Assembly: GCA_030263455.1 (NCBI GenBank)
Contig: SZOZ01000012.1
Coordinates: forward strand, 1-64,000
DNA from: Synechococcales cyanobacterium CNB
Lineage (GTDB): Bacteria; Planctomycetota; Phycisphaerae; Phycisphaerales; UBA1924
Direction: 5' to 3'
Length of the DNA: 64,000 bases
Part shown: piece by piece, positions 38,187 through 47,392 of the stretch
Numbering within the stretch: the first letter of the stretch is position 1
How the letters are laid out: every line of letters starts with the position of its first letter
The notes under the pieces: generated by a model
What the model saw: the letters and a program-made list of their open reading frames with translations, nothing else
Told to the model about the DNA's origin: nothing
Database searches by the model: none
Program-made: the position numbers and the translations under genes

Positions 38187-39077
38187 CTACTCCGCGTCCG
38201 GCTTCACCCATCCCCCGCCGCGCCACAGGCACCGCTCGGGATCGACGCCGAGCGAAGCCGCGAAGGTCTCGGGATCGAGGTCACGCAACGGCGCACCGCC
38301 ATCCACGGCCAACTGCGCGGCCCACGAGCGGTGAACTCCCTCCAAGAGGCGGGATTCAAGCCGCAACTGGTCGATGAACTCCGCGGCGGACATCTGCGGG
38401 CCCGGGTCGCCGCGGCAGGTCGCGCACAACCGGTAACTCGGCGGGTCCGTTCCCGGTACGAAGACAGCCCGCTCGTTGCGGCACTCCGGGCATGGCCATG
38501 CCGCGGCATAGCGCTCCGTGTTCCAGAGCACGCTGCCCGCACCGCCGAGGCCGACAAGCCGTCCGTAGCGTTCGAGGGCCTCACGCACGCCGGACTTTCG
38601 CAGGAGTTCCCGTGCGCGGATGCCCTGCCCGGCGCGGGCCTCGCCCATCGCCTCCGCGGCCGCGAGCGCGATCTCCGAGCGCAGCACCTCGTCGCGCCCG
38701 CGCATCCACTCCGGCATGGCGTAACGCCGGTCGAGCCTGCTCGCCATCGCCGCAAGCCACCGCTGCTCGGAATCCACACGCGCGATCGCCGCCAAGCCCA
38801 TGCACGCGCTGGCTCCGACTCCGGCCGACCAGTTGCGGCGACGGTCGTGCTCGAAGGCGAGGGCGTAGAGCGTGCGAGCCAGTTCGACCTGCGCCGGGTC
38901 GTCCGCTTCGTAAGCAACCTCCTCCGCGAGCAGCAGATAGCCGCGCGGGTCGGAGGGCGACAGCGCGGCGAGGCGCTCTTCGAGCCGCGGGATCGGCAGC
39001 GTGGCGAGAGGCAACGCCTGCTCCGGCTGCGCCAGGGCGACCGTGACGGCCAGCGTTGCTGCGAGGAGGATGCTCAC
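38187..39077 (-). CDS. Exported zinc-ribbon protein, last gene of the VWA/ExbBD run
   Basis: This 296-residue protein starts at GTG 39077, overlapping the previous stop (GTGA). A hydrophobic export signal (SILLAATLAVTVALAQ) is followed by a helical domain and a two-Cys-pair zinc ribbon (WPCPECRNERAV, RLCATCRGDPG). No family is recognised. Being the promoter-distal member of the eight-gene run, it is presumably made with the ExbB/ExbD machine. The zinc ribbon in an exported protein is somewhat unusual. Confidence 0.75.
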   Translation of the reverse strand: MSILLAATLAVTVALAQPEQALPLATLPIPRLEERLAALSPSDPRGYLLLAEEVAYEADDPAQVELARTLYALAFEHDRRRNWSAGVGASACMGLAAIARVDSEQRWLAAMASRLDRRYAMPEWMRGRDEVLRSEIALAAAEAMGEARAGQGIRARELLRKSGVREALERYGRLVGLGGAGSVLWNTERYAAAWPCPECRNERAVFVPGTDPPSYRLCATCRGDPGPQMSAAEFIDQLRLESRLLEGVHRSWAAQLAVDGGAPLRDLDPETFAASLGVDPERCLWRGGGWVKPDAE

Positions 39078-41950
39078 GGCCGTTCCTCTCCGAAGCGGAT
39101 CGCCCACAGGCGGCCGATCGCCAGTTCGGTCGCGGCGATCTGGTGCAGGATGTGCGTGGAGGCACGGCGCGAGTTCCCCAGCTCGGCGAGCACGCCCGCG
39201 GCCTCGGCGGCTCGCTCGGGTCTCTCCACCGCGATCACCGCAGAGAGCAGTTCCGCGATCGCCAGCTGCTCGACGGCGAATCGCTGCACAGGCCCGCCGG
39301 CAACGGCCAGCCTCGCCGTGCGGCGACGCTCGATCTCCTCCGCCCGCACGACGCCCGATCGCCCTGCCGAGAGTTCAGCGGCGAGTCGTTGCCACTGCGC
39401 GCGCACGCGGGCAGCGCTCTCGTCGGCCGAAGTGGGCGTGCCGTCGGACGATGATGACGCGAGCGCGGACGGTACCATGCCCGCGTACGTTTCGGCGAGC
39501 AGCGGGGCAAGGCGATCGACCCGCCCGACCTCCCCCTCGGCCGCGAGCAGCTCCATCAACCGCTCGACCAGCATACGCCGCGTCTTGAGCTTCCATTCCG
39601 GATCGCGGATGGAAACGACTGTCGTGCCTGTCATCTCCGCGACCAGTTCTGCGTTCTGGATCGTGCGCGGCATGGTCGGCGCCTGCTCGAGCAGACCCTT
39701 GACGGCCGATGCGTTCAGCCGCAGCGTGAGCAGGGCGTCGCGCGCAGCCAGGCGGACCTGTGCCGGCGAGCCGCGCACCGCCTCCTGCGCCACCACCTCG
39801 CCGCTGATCGGGTCCAGGAGTGAGCCCCCGGCAAGTTCACGGAGGAGGGCAACCCGAGCGTCAGCGTCGCGCTGGGCTGAGATGTAACGGACAGCCCATG
39901 CGCCGTCGTACCTCCCCGGCGAGACGACCGCCTGATCGCCGACGCTGCCGCGCGCCGTTTCCATCGCGTCCTTGACGGGAGCGTCAAGCCGGTCGATGAG
40001 GACAGCGGCAGCGTCCAGGCCGCCGGCCCACCGCAGCGCGGCGGCCGCGTTCAATCGGGCCGCGACCACCGCGCGGGCGAGGTGCTCGAACGGCGCGCGA
40101 TCACGCTCCGCATCGCGCACGATGCGGCGCAGTTCGCGGAGCCAGGCGTCCGCGAGATCGTCGCGCTGAGCAGCGGTCGGCAACCCCCAAGCGGTCTCGT
40201 ACCTGCGCAGCAGTTCCCGGCGCTGGGCATCGATCGAACGCGCCGGCAGCGACATCAGCGGATCGACGCCCTCGGCATTCGACCGCGTCGCGAGCGCGGT
40301 CGTGATGACGTGCAGGTCGGCGTTCGAGACGCGCGGGTTGCCGAACGCCTGCGCAAGCCACGCGCGAGAACGATCGCCGCGCCGCCAGGTGAGCGCGAGC
40401 GTCAGTTCGACCATCGCGTCGGCGATCGCGGCGTCTTCGTCCGGTTCCGGCCCCGCGAGAACCAACGCATCCAGACCTGCGAGCAGCAACTCGGTCCGTC
40501 GCGCGGGCTGCTCGGCCGCGGCGGCCTCGACGGCCCGCGTCCAGCGCTTCCATCGCTCCAGTTCCGCTTCTCGCCCCGGACGCTCGCCCAGCACGAACCG
40601 CCGCGGCATCAACCCCAGCGCGGCGACCGCACCAGCCTCGAACGTGCGCCCGGATGCCGGTGCAGCGCCCCCGATCGACTGAATGAGCGAGTCTTCGATG
40701 ACGCGCAATGCGGTCGCGCCCAGCGCGCCCTCGCCGCGCAGTCGCACCAGCACGCCGGCCGACCACACCGCAGGCCACACACCATCGGCGGTCGGCGCGG
40801 ACCCGTCACGCATGACCAACGACCCCGACGCGATCGCTTCTGCCGCCGCGGACGCGACGGGGGGCGTGCCCGACGCGGCGTGCATGAACTCCACGACCGA
40901 GTTGGTCGCCGCTCGCTGCCGATCGGGCGTGAGCAGGCACCAGTTGGCAGCGACGTCCTGCACCGACGAGCGAAAGACCGCCAGCGCCTCCGTGAGGTCG
41001 AGCGTCAGCCCGTCGGCGGCGACCTCCAGTCCGCGCAAAGCGGCGTTCAGCTCCGTCGCCGACGGAACGCCGGCGGTGCGTGGCGCGGCCTCCTTTGCGC
41101 CGCCGGGTCTGAGTGGGAACGGCTCGACCCGTGCCGGTTCTGCTGCCGTTCGCGTCGAGGGGGGGGGTGCTGGTGCAGGCTCGGCCGGGGTTCGGGGCGC
41201 GGTCAGGATGATGGCTGCGATCGAGCCGATCACCGCGAGCGCAACAAAGCCCCCGACGACCACGAACGCGCCGCGGCGCAGAATGCGCTTCGCGGGATCG
41301 TCCTCTTCGGGTCGGACCATCTCGGGTGGGCGTGGATCGGCAGGGCGTGGCGGCTCATCGGCGAGCGGCCTGGGCAGGCCGGAAAACCGCACGGGAACCC
41401 GAGCGGTCTCGCCGGGATCCGATGGCAGGGACGCGGGACGCGGCGCGCTTCGAGCATCCGATGAACTGCGGCTGCTGAGGCGTCGCAACGCTCCGATCAG
41501 TTCGTCCGGCGATGCCTCGCGGGCACGTGCCAGCAACATGAGCCGGCGCAACGATCGCCGGTTCCAGCCGCCGTAGCGGGCGAGCGTGAGCAGCGCGTCG
41601 TGCTCCAACAGAACACCGCGCCCGGCTTCCGAGGCAGGCGCGGCGAGGGCGGCCTGCTGCGCCGCAGCCTCACCCCCCCAGCGCCGTGCCAGATGGACAC
41701 GAACGGCAGGGTCGAGCAACTGCGCCGCGGCAGCGTGCAGCGCCAGCCGCACCTCGTCCGCCTCCGGCGTCTCGCTCTGGCGGTGCGCGGCCAGCGCCGC
41801 AAGACGCCTTTCGAGCGCAGCGATGACGACCGCATCGTCCGCTGCGCCCGGTCGCAACCCGAGCAGCGCGAACGGCCCCCCCCTGGCCGCGTCCTCGCCG
41901 AGAAAGCGGGCGATCAGCGAAACGCCGGAAGCATGGGGCACCGCGCTCAC
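39074..41950 (-). CDS. Large membrane-anchored protein with J-like N-terminus, in the VWA/ExbBD operon
   Basis: This 958-residue protein starts at GTG 41950, overlapping the stop of the upstream gene (GTGA). Residues 27-90 resemble a J-domain (FALLGLRPGAADDAVV, then PEADEVRLALHAAAAQLLDP) but lack the HPD tripeptide. A Pro/Arg-rich linker leads to one membrane helix at about residues 228-250 (FVVVGGFVALAVIGSIAAII). The remaining ~700 residues should lie in the periplasm and are helical repeats without a known family. Its position among ExbB/ExbD and VWA genes suggests a structural part of an envelope machine. Confidence 0.8.
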   Translation of the reverse strand: MSAVPHASGVSLIARFLGEDAARGGPFALLGLRPGAADDAVVIAALERRLAALAAHRQSETPEADEVRLALHAAAAQLLDPAVRVHLARRWGGEAAAQQAALAAPASEAGRGVLLEHDALLTLARYGGWNRRSLRRLMLLARAREASPDELIGALRRLSSRSSSDARSAPRPASLPSDPGETARVPVRFSGLPRPLADEPPRPADPRPPEMVRPEEDDPAKRILRRGAFVVVGGFVALAVIGSIAAIILTAPRTPAEPAPAPPPSTRTAAEPARVEPFPLRPGGAKEAAPRTAGVPSATELNAALRGLEVAADGLTLDLTEALAVFRSSVQDVAANWCLLTPDRQRAATNSVVEFMHAASGTPPVASAAAEAIASGSLVMRDGSAPTADGVWPAVWSAGVLVRLRGEGALGATALRVIEDSLIQSIGGAAPASGRTFEAGAVAALGLMPRRFVLGERPGREAELERWKRWTRAVEAAAAEQPARRTELLLAGLDALVLAGPEPDEDAAIADAMVELTLALTWRRGDRSRAWLAQAFGNPRVSNADLHVITTALATRSNAEGVDPLMSLPARSIDAQRRELLRRYETAWGLPTAAQRDDLADAWLRELRRIVRDAERDRAPFEHLARAVVAARLNAAAALRWAGGLDAAAVLIDRLDAPVKDAMETARGSVGDQAVVSPGRYDGAWAVRYISAQRDADARVALLRELAGGSLLDPISGEVVAQEAVRGSPAQVRLAARDALLTLRLNASAVKGLLEQAPTMPRTIQNAELVAEMTGTTVVSIRDPEWKLKTRRMLVERLMELLAAEGEVGRVDRLAPLLAETYAGMVPSALASSSSDGTPTSADESAARVRAQWQRLAAELSAGRSGVVRAEEIERRRTARLAVAGGPVQRFAVEQLAIAELLSAVIAVERPERAAEAAGVLAELGNSRRASTHILHQIAATELAIGRLWAIRFGEERP

Positions 41951-44649
41951 GGCGTCCCCCCCCCGTTCGGCACGGTGGGTGGCGTCGCCTGCATCGCGGC
42001 GTCGAGTTCGCGCAGCCTTGCTCCCCACGGCTCCGGGCCGAACTGCGGAAAGAGCGCCTTGTGCTGATCGAGCACGAGGCGGGCACGCGGCGCATCCACG
42101 GCCGCGAGCAACCGGAGCGATTCGTATCGCGCCTCGAACCACTCGTCGCTACCCTGCGCAAGGCCCGCCAGGAGCGTGCGCCAGCCTTCGAGAGCCGCCT
42201 CCGCATCGCCCGCTTCCTCGCTCAGGCGTGAGTAGCGACGCAGGGAGCGCGCGGTGTGCCTGCCGAGATCGATCAGCCTCGCGTCCAACCGCAGCGCCGC
42301 GCCGCGCGCCGCCTCGTCTCGCTCGAGCCGCCACAACGCATCCGCGGCATCCGCGATCGCCTCCATCAACGACGCGACCTGCTGGTTCGAGATCGACGAC
42401 TCCAGCGGCTCGAACCCAGCCAGGATGCGTGAGCCGGTGCGCACGACCTCCCTCGCGGCGAAGGCGTCGTCGGGATTGGACCGTCGCTGTTCGAGGGCGA
42501 CGCGGTACACGAGCCGGTCCGCGGCCTCGGCGAAGCGACCGCCGATCTCCTGGAGTCGCCGCGAGGCGGCATCGATCTTCGGACGATCACGATGGACGAG
42601 CGCGATCTGGAGTTTGCGGTACTCGATCTCCTCCTCGAGCGCGTCGAGATTGAGTCCCAGGTACGCGCGAACCTCTTCGAGCGCCGCCAACGCACGCTCG
42701 GCGCGTCGAACGTCGGGCGCCGCCGCCGACATCAGCACGTCGAGCATCTGCCGGACGCGGAGCACGACGAAGTCCGCTGCCTCTCCCGCCTCGACCGGCG
42801 TGCCGTTCATCACCGTCCAGCGGTCTCGCTCGATCAACTCTTCCGCGACCGACGCGAACCTGGCAGCCATCGCGCCGCGGTCGGCGGGGCGTGCGATCCG
42901 GCACTGCGTGTACAGCAGCCGGGCAGCGTGCCTGCGTGCGACGTCGTACAGGGCTGACTCGCGCGGCACCGCGAGCAGCACCTCGATCGCTTCGACGTCG
43001 TCGAGCAACCCCCCCTCGACGCGCCTCAGCAGCAGCCGCGCCGCACGCTCGGTCTTCGGAAACGACTGCAGGAAGACGCCCGCGAGCCGGTCGCGCCGCG
43101 GCACGAGCGAGAGACGTCCGCCCTCCACGGCTCGATCAAGCGCGACGATCGCGTACCACAACGCCTCTTGGCGCTCGTCCTCGCCCGGGGCGAGCGACAC
43201 CGCAACCTCGTAGGCATCCGCGGCCGCCTCCGGCTCACCGGCGTAGTAGAGCGACAGTCCACGGAGCAATGCCGCCCGCGCTCGCTCCTTCGGGAACTTG
43301 CCCGCGTCCGCCGCCTCGACGCCGAGCAGCATCGCCCGCGCGGCCTCGCGGTAGCGGTTCGCCACCGCCTCGTCGGCCGTCGGCGCCTCGCCGTCCTCGC
43401 CTGTCTTGCCGTGGCTTTCGCGCGCCCGCTCGTATGCCCTCAGCCCTCGCACGAACTGCACGATGAACCCCTCGTTGCCGATCGGCGCGGTCCCATAGCG
43501 GCCCACGAGGTCGATCACGTGCCCGACCTCGCCGCGAGCGACCAGGTCGCCGAGGGCGGTCTGGGCCAGCGTTTCAAGGAGCCGATCCCGCCCGGCGACG
43601 CCGCGCGCCTTCGGGTCGTCGAGCGCCTCGAGCACAACGACTGCCAGCAGGCGCGCGTCCGCGGTTTCGAGGTGAGTATCCTTTCCGTCCGCCGCTCGTC
43701 GGGCGCGAGAAATCATCAGGTCGAGGTCAGCCCAACGGCGGGCCGCGCCGAGAACGGCGATGCGCCGGGTGAAGAGTTGTCGCCGGACGGACTCGGGCAC
43801 CTCGGGCGACTCGACCAGCACGTCGAGCCAGCGCACGGCCTCGACGTCGTTGCCCCGCACGGAAGCGGCCAACGCTACACCCATCGCGGCACGGGCCACA
43901 TGCTCGAACCGAAGCAGCGGACCGGGGAGCCGCTCGACGGTCGGCTCGCGGTTGCCCGGCGCGTTGAGCAGCCAACCGAAGTCCCGCTTCGCCTGCTCGG
44001 CGAGGCGGGCATCCCCGCTGACGAGCGCGAGGTAGTACCTCGACCAGCCGGTGTAGTACATGGCGAGCGAGCGCAGCCGGCGTGCCTCTGCGAGCTGCTC
44101 CTTGAGCGACTGCGGGTCGGGATCGCTGCCGCGCTGCTCGCGCCGTTCGAACGACTCGACCCGCCGGTGAACGTTCGATCCGACGTCCTCGAAGATGGGG
44201 AGCACGGACCGCAGGACGCGCTCTGCTTCGCTCCGTTCCTCGGGGCCGGCGATGCGAAGCCGGTGCAGCTCCGCCAGTTCCTCGCCTTTCAGGTACGACG
44301 CCTTGGCCAGGTTGATGCGGAGTTCAAACGACTCGGATTCCGGCACTTTTCGGAGCAGCTCGCGGCTGAGCGTCTCCGCCCGTGCGCGCTGCTCCGGCGT
44401 CGCGGCATCCGTGAGAAGCCGCACGTAGAGCGACCCGAGCCTCTCTGCGATGGCGACTCGCTCGTCGCCGAGCGCCGCGTCGAGCCGTTCCTGTAACCTC
44501 ACCGCGAGCAGGTCGGTCAGCCCTCGCTCGGCGAGGTAGCGCTCGACCGCGTCTTCCGAAGCCGGATCGGTCTGCGCGGCGGCATCGCCCGCGAAGATCG
44601 CGATAAACGCCAGCAGGATCGCGGTGATGGTTTCAGTTCGCCGGTACAT
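41947..44649 (-). CDS. Large exported helical-repeat (TPR-like) protein
   Basis: This 900-residue protein has a signal peptide (TITAILLAFIAIFAGDAAAQ) followed by helical hairpins resembling tetratricopeptide repeats: RRLRSLAMYYTGWSRYYLAL, ARAALLRGLSLYYAGEPEAA and EALWYAIVALDRAVEGGR show the TPR spacing. Such repeats usually hold protein partners together. ATG 44649 was chosen; it overlaps the ExbD1 stop by 17 bp, and an in-frame ATG ten codons earlier is also possible. It precedes and overlaps the 958-residue protein gene. I infer a periplasmic scaffold for the ExbB/ExbD complex. Confidence 0.78.
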   Translation of the reverse strand: MYRRTETITAILLAFIAIFAGDAAAQTDPASEDAVERYLAERGLTDLLAVRLQERLDAALGDERVAIAERLGSLYVRLLTDAATPEQRARAETLSRELLRKVPESESFELRINLAKASYLKGEELAELHRLRIAGPEERSEAERVLRSVLPIFEDVGSNVHRRVESFERREQRGSDPDPQSLKEQLAEARRLRSLAMYYTGWSRYYLALVSGDARLAEQAKRDFGWLLNAPGNREPTVERLPGPLLRFEHVARAAMGVALAASVRGNDVEAVRWLDVLVESPEVPESVRRQLFTRRIAVLGAARRWADLDLMISRARRAADGKDTHLETADARLLAVVVLEALDDPKARGVAGRDRLLETLAQTALGDLVARGEVGHVIDLVGRYGTAPIGNEGFIVQFVRGLRAYERARESHGKTGEDGEAPTADEAVANRYREAARAMLLGVEAADAGKFPKERARAALLRGLSLYYAGEPEAAADAYEVAVSLAPGEDERQEALWYAIVALDRAVEGGRLSLVPRRDRLAGVFLQSFPKTERAARLLLRRVEGGLLDDVEAIEVLLAVPRESALYDVARRHAARLLYTQCRIARPADRGAMAARFASVAEELIERDRWTVMNGTPVEAGEAADFVVLRVRQMLDVLMSAAAPDVRRAERALAALEEVRAYLGLNLDALEEEIEYRKLQIALVHRDRPKIDAASRRLQEIGGRFAEAADRLVYRVALEQRRSNPDDAFAAREVVRTGSRILAGFEPLESSISNQQVASLMEAIADAADALWRLERDEAARGAALRLDARLIDLGRHTARSLRRYSRLSEEAGDAEAALEGWRTLLAGLAQGSDEWFEARYESLRLLAAVDAPRARLVLDQHKALFPQFGPEPWGARLRELDAAMQATPPTVPNGGGTP

Positions 44650-45049
44650 ACGTCCGTTTCGTGAATCCCGCGTCAACACCGGCCTGCAACGCCACCGCCG
44701 CCGCGTCCCAGGGGACGTCTCCCGACACGCGGATGAAGACGCCCCCGTCCTTGGGAAGTTCTCGCAGCACGGCGACGAGCTGGCCTCGTTCCGTCAGCAC
44801 GTGCTGCCCGATGCGGAAGACCGGGACCGCCCCGGCCATCTCGACGCGGACGATCTGCGGCTGGAGGTCCGCGGCCGCGCCGCCGCGGCGCTCGGCGGCC
44901 AGCGCGCTGCCGACCTGCGACTCTCGCTTGGTGAACGTCGTCGTCACCATGAAGAAAATGAGGAGCAGGAAGACGACGTCAATCATGGTTGTCATCGGGA
45001 GGCGGCCGATTTCCTCGCCTTCACGCTCGGTCCGTCGAGTGAGCCTCAT
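44633..45049 (-). CDS. ExbD/TolR-type proton-channel subunit (first paralogue)
   Basis: This 138-residue protein has the ExbD/TolR layout: a short cytoplasmic start (TRRTEREGEEIGRLPM), one membrane helix with the conserved aspartate (TMIDVVFLLLIFFMVTTTF) and a periplasmic domain. ExbD together with ExbB forms a proton-driven motor. A second, different ExbD gene lies immediately upstream and overlaps it (ATGA), so the complex probably contains a heteromeric pair, as in some gliding or TonB-like systems. The ATG is fixed by the overlap. Confidence 0.9.
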   Translation of the reverse strand: MRLTRRTEREGEEIGRLPMTTMIDVVFLLLIFFMVTTTFTKRESQVGSALAAERRGGAAADLQPQIVRVEMAGAVPVFRIGQHVLTERGQLVAVLRELPKDGGVFIRVSGDVPWDAAAVALQAGVDAGFTKRTYVPAN

Positions 45050-45480
45050 GGCCGGCCCCCCGGCACGTCCGCGGTGCCCACCTGCCAGCGGCGCACGCCC
45101 AGCGCTGCCAGCCTGTCCACGAGGTCGTTCACAGTCGCGGCGCGGGCCGCGCGGTCGGCGCGAATCAGGAGTTCGAGGGAAGCCGCGTCGCCTCCGCGCT
45201 TGCCGATCTCGGCCTGCACGATGCGCACCGCGCCGTCGAGCAACACCGGCTCGTTCGCGATGAGGACGGTTCCATCCTGTCGGACGTCAACGACGACCAG
45301 GCCGGAGCCGACGGCCGCGTCCTTCTCACCCGGCTGCTCCGGCAGGTCGATCGGCGAGCGGATGAGTTGCGAAAACTGGGACGTGAAGAGGAAGAAGATG
45401 ATGAGCTGCAGCACGACGTCGATCATGGGCGTCAGATCGAAGCCTCGCTGCTTGCGGCCTGTTCTCGGCGACAGATTCAT
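45046..45480 (-). CDS. ExbD/TolR-type proton-channel subunit (second paralogue)
   Basis: This 144-residue ExbD has GFDLTPMIDVVLQLIIFFLF with the essential aspartate in the single membrane helix, and a periplasmic domain ending in DLVDRLAALGVRRWQVGTAD. It starts at ATG 45480, overlapping the ExbB stop (ATGA). Sequence identity to the neighbouring ExbD is low outside the helix, so the two paralogues probably do different jobs in one complex rather than being redundant. Confidence 0.92.
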   Translation of the reverse strand: MNLSPRTGRKQRGFDLTPMIDVVLQLIIFFLFTSQFSQLIRSPIDLPEQPGEKDAAVGSGLVVVDVRQDGTVLIANEPVLLDGAVRIVQAEIGKRGGDAASLELLIRADRAARAATVNDLVDRLAALGVRRWQVGTADVPGGRP

Positions 45481-46247
45481 GCCGTGCCGACCCCCGTACG
45501 CGGTCGCGGCGCCGGTTTCGCACCGGCTTGCGAGCCGCCCGGCGAGCCGGGAGCGGATGCCCCGGCGCTCTCCAGGTGTGATGCCAGGTCGTCGATGATC
45601 CGGGCGATCTCCTGGGCCATCGCGTCGATCCGGTTGCGCAGCCACGCGTACGCGGCGGTGCACGGGATCGCCACGATCAGCCCCATGACCGTCGTAATGA
45701 GAGCGACCGAAATGTCGCCCGCCAGTTCGTCCGGTCTGGCCACGCCTTCGCTGGTGCTCAGCGTGTCGAACGCGCCGACCATGCCGACCACGGTGCCCAG
45801 CAGCCCGAGCATCGGCGCGACCGTCGCGATCAGGCCGATCGACTCGGTCGAACGCTGGAGTTTCGAGACTTCCTGCTGGCCGGCCTCTTCCAGCGCGGAA
45901 CGCAGTTCGAGGAATCCGAACGCGGAGCGACGGCACCGGAGCAGGGCGGACCCGAAGACGCGGGTCAGGAACGACGCGTTCTCCTCGGCCGTGCAGTAGG
46001 CGATCGTGCCTTCTGTGTCGTTCGCTCGCAGCATCTCGTGCAGCCGCGCGACGTGAACAGCGGGAGCGAGGTGCTTCATCCGCAGGCGAACGACCTGCGC
46101 GATGATGAGCACCACCGCAACGAACGAAAGCGCGATGATGAGGAACCCGACCTGCCGCCCCTGCGAGATGTAGTCCATCAGCGACTTGTCCGTCGCCGCG
46201 TTCTGGGCCAGCGTAAGAACACCGGGCACGATCGTCGTGAGGATCAT
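45477..46247 (-). CDS. MotA/TolQ/ExbB proton channel family protein
   Basis: This 256-residue protein is the channel component. One helix near the N-terminus (VGFLIIALSFVAVVLIIAQV) is followed by a cytoplasmic loop and the conserved block LQRSTESIGLIATVAPMLGL, LGTVVGMVGAFDTL, then DISVALITTVMGLIVAIPCT, where the Thr-containing helix lines the proton path. It is about 100 residues short of the upstream open frame, whose extra sequence is antisense-like; ATG 46247 overlaps the preceding stop (ATGA). A disordered Pro/Gly tail ends the protein. Confidence 0.93.
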   Translation of the reverse strand: MILTTIVPGVLTLAQNAATDKSLMDYISQGRQVGFLIIALSFVAVVLIIAQVVRLRMKHLAPAVHVARLHEMLRANDTEGTIAYCTAEENASFLTRVFGSALLRCRRSAFGFLELRSALEEAGQQEVSKLQRSTESIGLIATVAPMLGLLGTVVGMVGAFDTLSTSEGVARPDELAGDISVALITTVMGLIVAIPCTAAYAWLRNRIDAMAQEIARIIDDLASHLESAGASAPGSPGGSQAGAKPAPRPRTGVGTA

Positions 46248-47392
46248 CGTCTTGCGGTCTCCGTTGAATGCGGAAGCGAATCGGCAGCTGCCTGCTCGGG
46301 TGTTGCCTCGCCGTGTCGCCGGATCGCGTCCCACTCGCACGCGGGATGGCCGGCGAATCTCGTGAGCAGTTCCGCGCGGAGCCGCGCTGCACCGCCAGGG
46401 TCGCCCAGCGATTCGAGGGCAACGGATGCGTCGGCGAGGGCGATTCCCGCGAGGTAGGGCAGTTCTCTCTCGAACGAGGCGGGAACGGTGAGCAGCTCGA
46501 CAACGCCGAGCCGGCGCGCCCCGTCGTCGGCCTCCATCAGCAACGAGCGGCCTCGGGCGAGCCGCGCCCACGCCTGCTGCCACGGAGGCGCACCCGCGTC
46601 CAGCGACGGCGCGAGCGCCGAGCGTGCGGCTTCGCGGGCCGCACCGTCCGTCGCCGTCGTCGCACTGACAATCCGCGCCACGAACTCAACACCAGGCTCG
46701 CGCGACGTGACGATGGGCAACGTGGATTCGACGCCCGATGTTGCGCGTGCGGCGTGGAGGTAGAGCGCGGCGTAAGCCTCCGCGCGGGTCGAGTACGGCG
46801 TGCGAGCAGTCAGAGCACCTCCCGTCGCCAGCACGCGCACCGCGGGACCCGGCACCCACACCGGCGGCAGGTCCGGGACAAGGCCCGTCTCGCCGTCGAG
46901 GACGCCGTCGATGTTCGCGTCGTCACGCACGGCAGGAACACCGCTCGCCTCACGCGCGCGGAGGAACGACACCCACGGAACAATCGCGAGCGATTGTGCG
47001 TTGCGCGCGAGGCGGCACCGGAGCAGGCCGAAGGCGATGCGCTCGCCCGTCGGCCCCCGGTTGTCGTGCATCGATTCGAAGAGTTCCTCGAAGAGCGGCT
47101 CAGCAGCGGGGACGTCGCCGTGTTCGAGGCGTGCCCTGGCCCTCCACGCCCGATTCGCCATCGGCATGTACGCCTCAGCGACCGCGGCGTGCTCGCCGCG
47201 CACGACGAGCACCTTGTCCCATGGCACGACGACCGGCGCGGCGCCACCATCCCGCACCGCGACGCCGTCCGACGAAACCGCAACGATCACGCCGGGCGGC
47301 GGCATCTCTCGACCGCGCAGCGTCAATGCAGGCTCGTCCGCCCACGGCGAGACGACGACCGCGATCGTCGCGAGCACGCCGATGGGAATCAC
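46244..47392 (-). CDS. Exported protein of unknown function in the VWA/ExbBD operon
   Basis: This 382-residue protein has a hydrophobic N-terminus (MIPIGVLATIAVVVSPWADE), a probable signal peptide. A small beta-rich region (GVIVAVSSDGVAVRDGGAAP) precedes helical repeats, with blocks such as YAALYLHAARATSGVE and RLRAELLTRFAGHP. No family is recognised. It starts in the overlap with the VWA gene (the VWA stop lies at 47389) and ends in the ExbB start (ATGA), so it is firmly part of the run. It may be a periplasmic partner of the VWA protein. Confidence 0.78.
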   Translation of the reverse strand: MIPIGVLATIAVVVSPWADEPALTLRGREMPPPGVIVAVSSDGVAVRDGGAAPVVVPWDKVLVVRGEHAAVAEAYMPMANRAWRARARLEHGDVPAAEPLFEELFESMHDNRGPTGERIAFGLLRCRLARNAQSLAIVPWVSFLRAREASGVPAVRDDANIDGVLDGETGLVPDLPPVWVPGPAVRVLATGGALTARTPYSTRAEAYAALYLHAARATSGVESTLPIVTSREPGVEFVARIVSATTATDGAAREAARSALAPSLDAGAPPWQQAWARLARGRSLLMEADDGARRLGVVELLTVPASFERELPYLAGIALADASVALESLGDPGGAARLRAELLTRFAGHPACEWDAIRRHGEATPEQAAADSLPHSTETARR

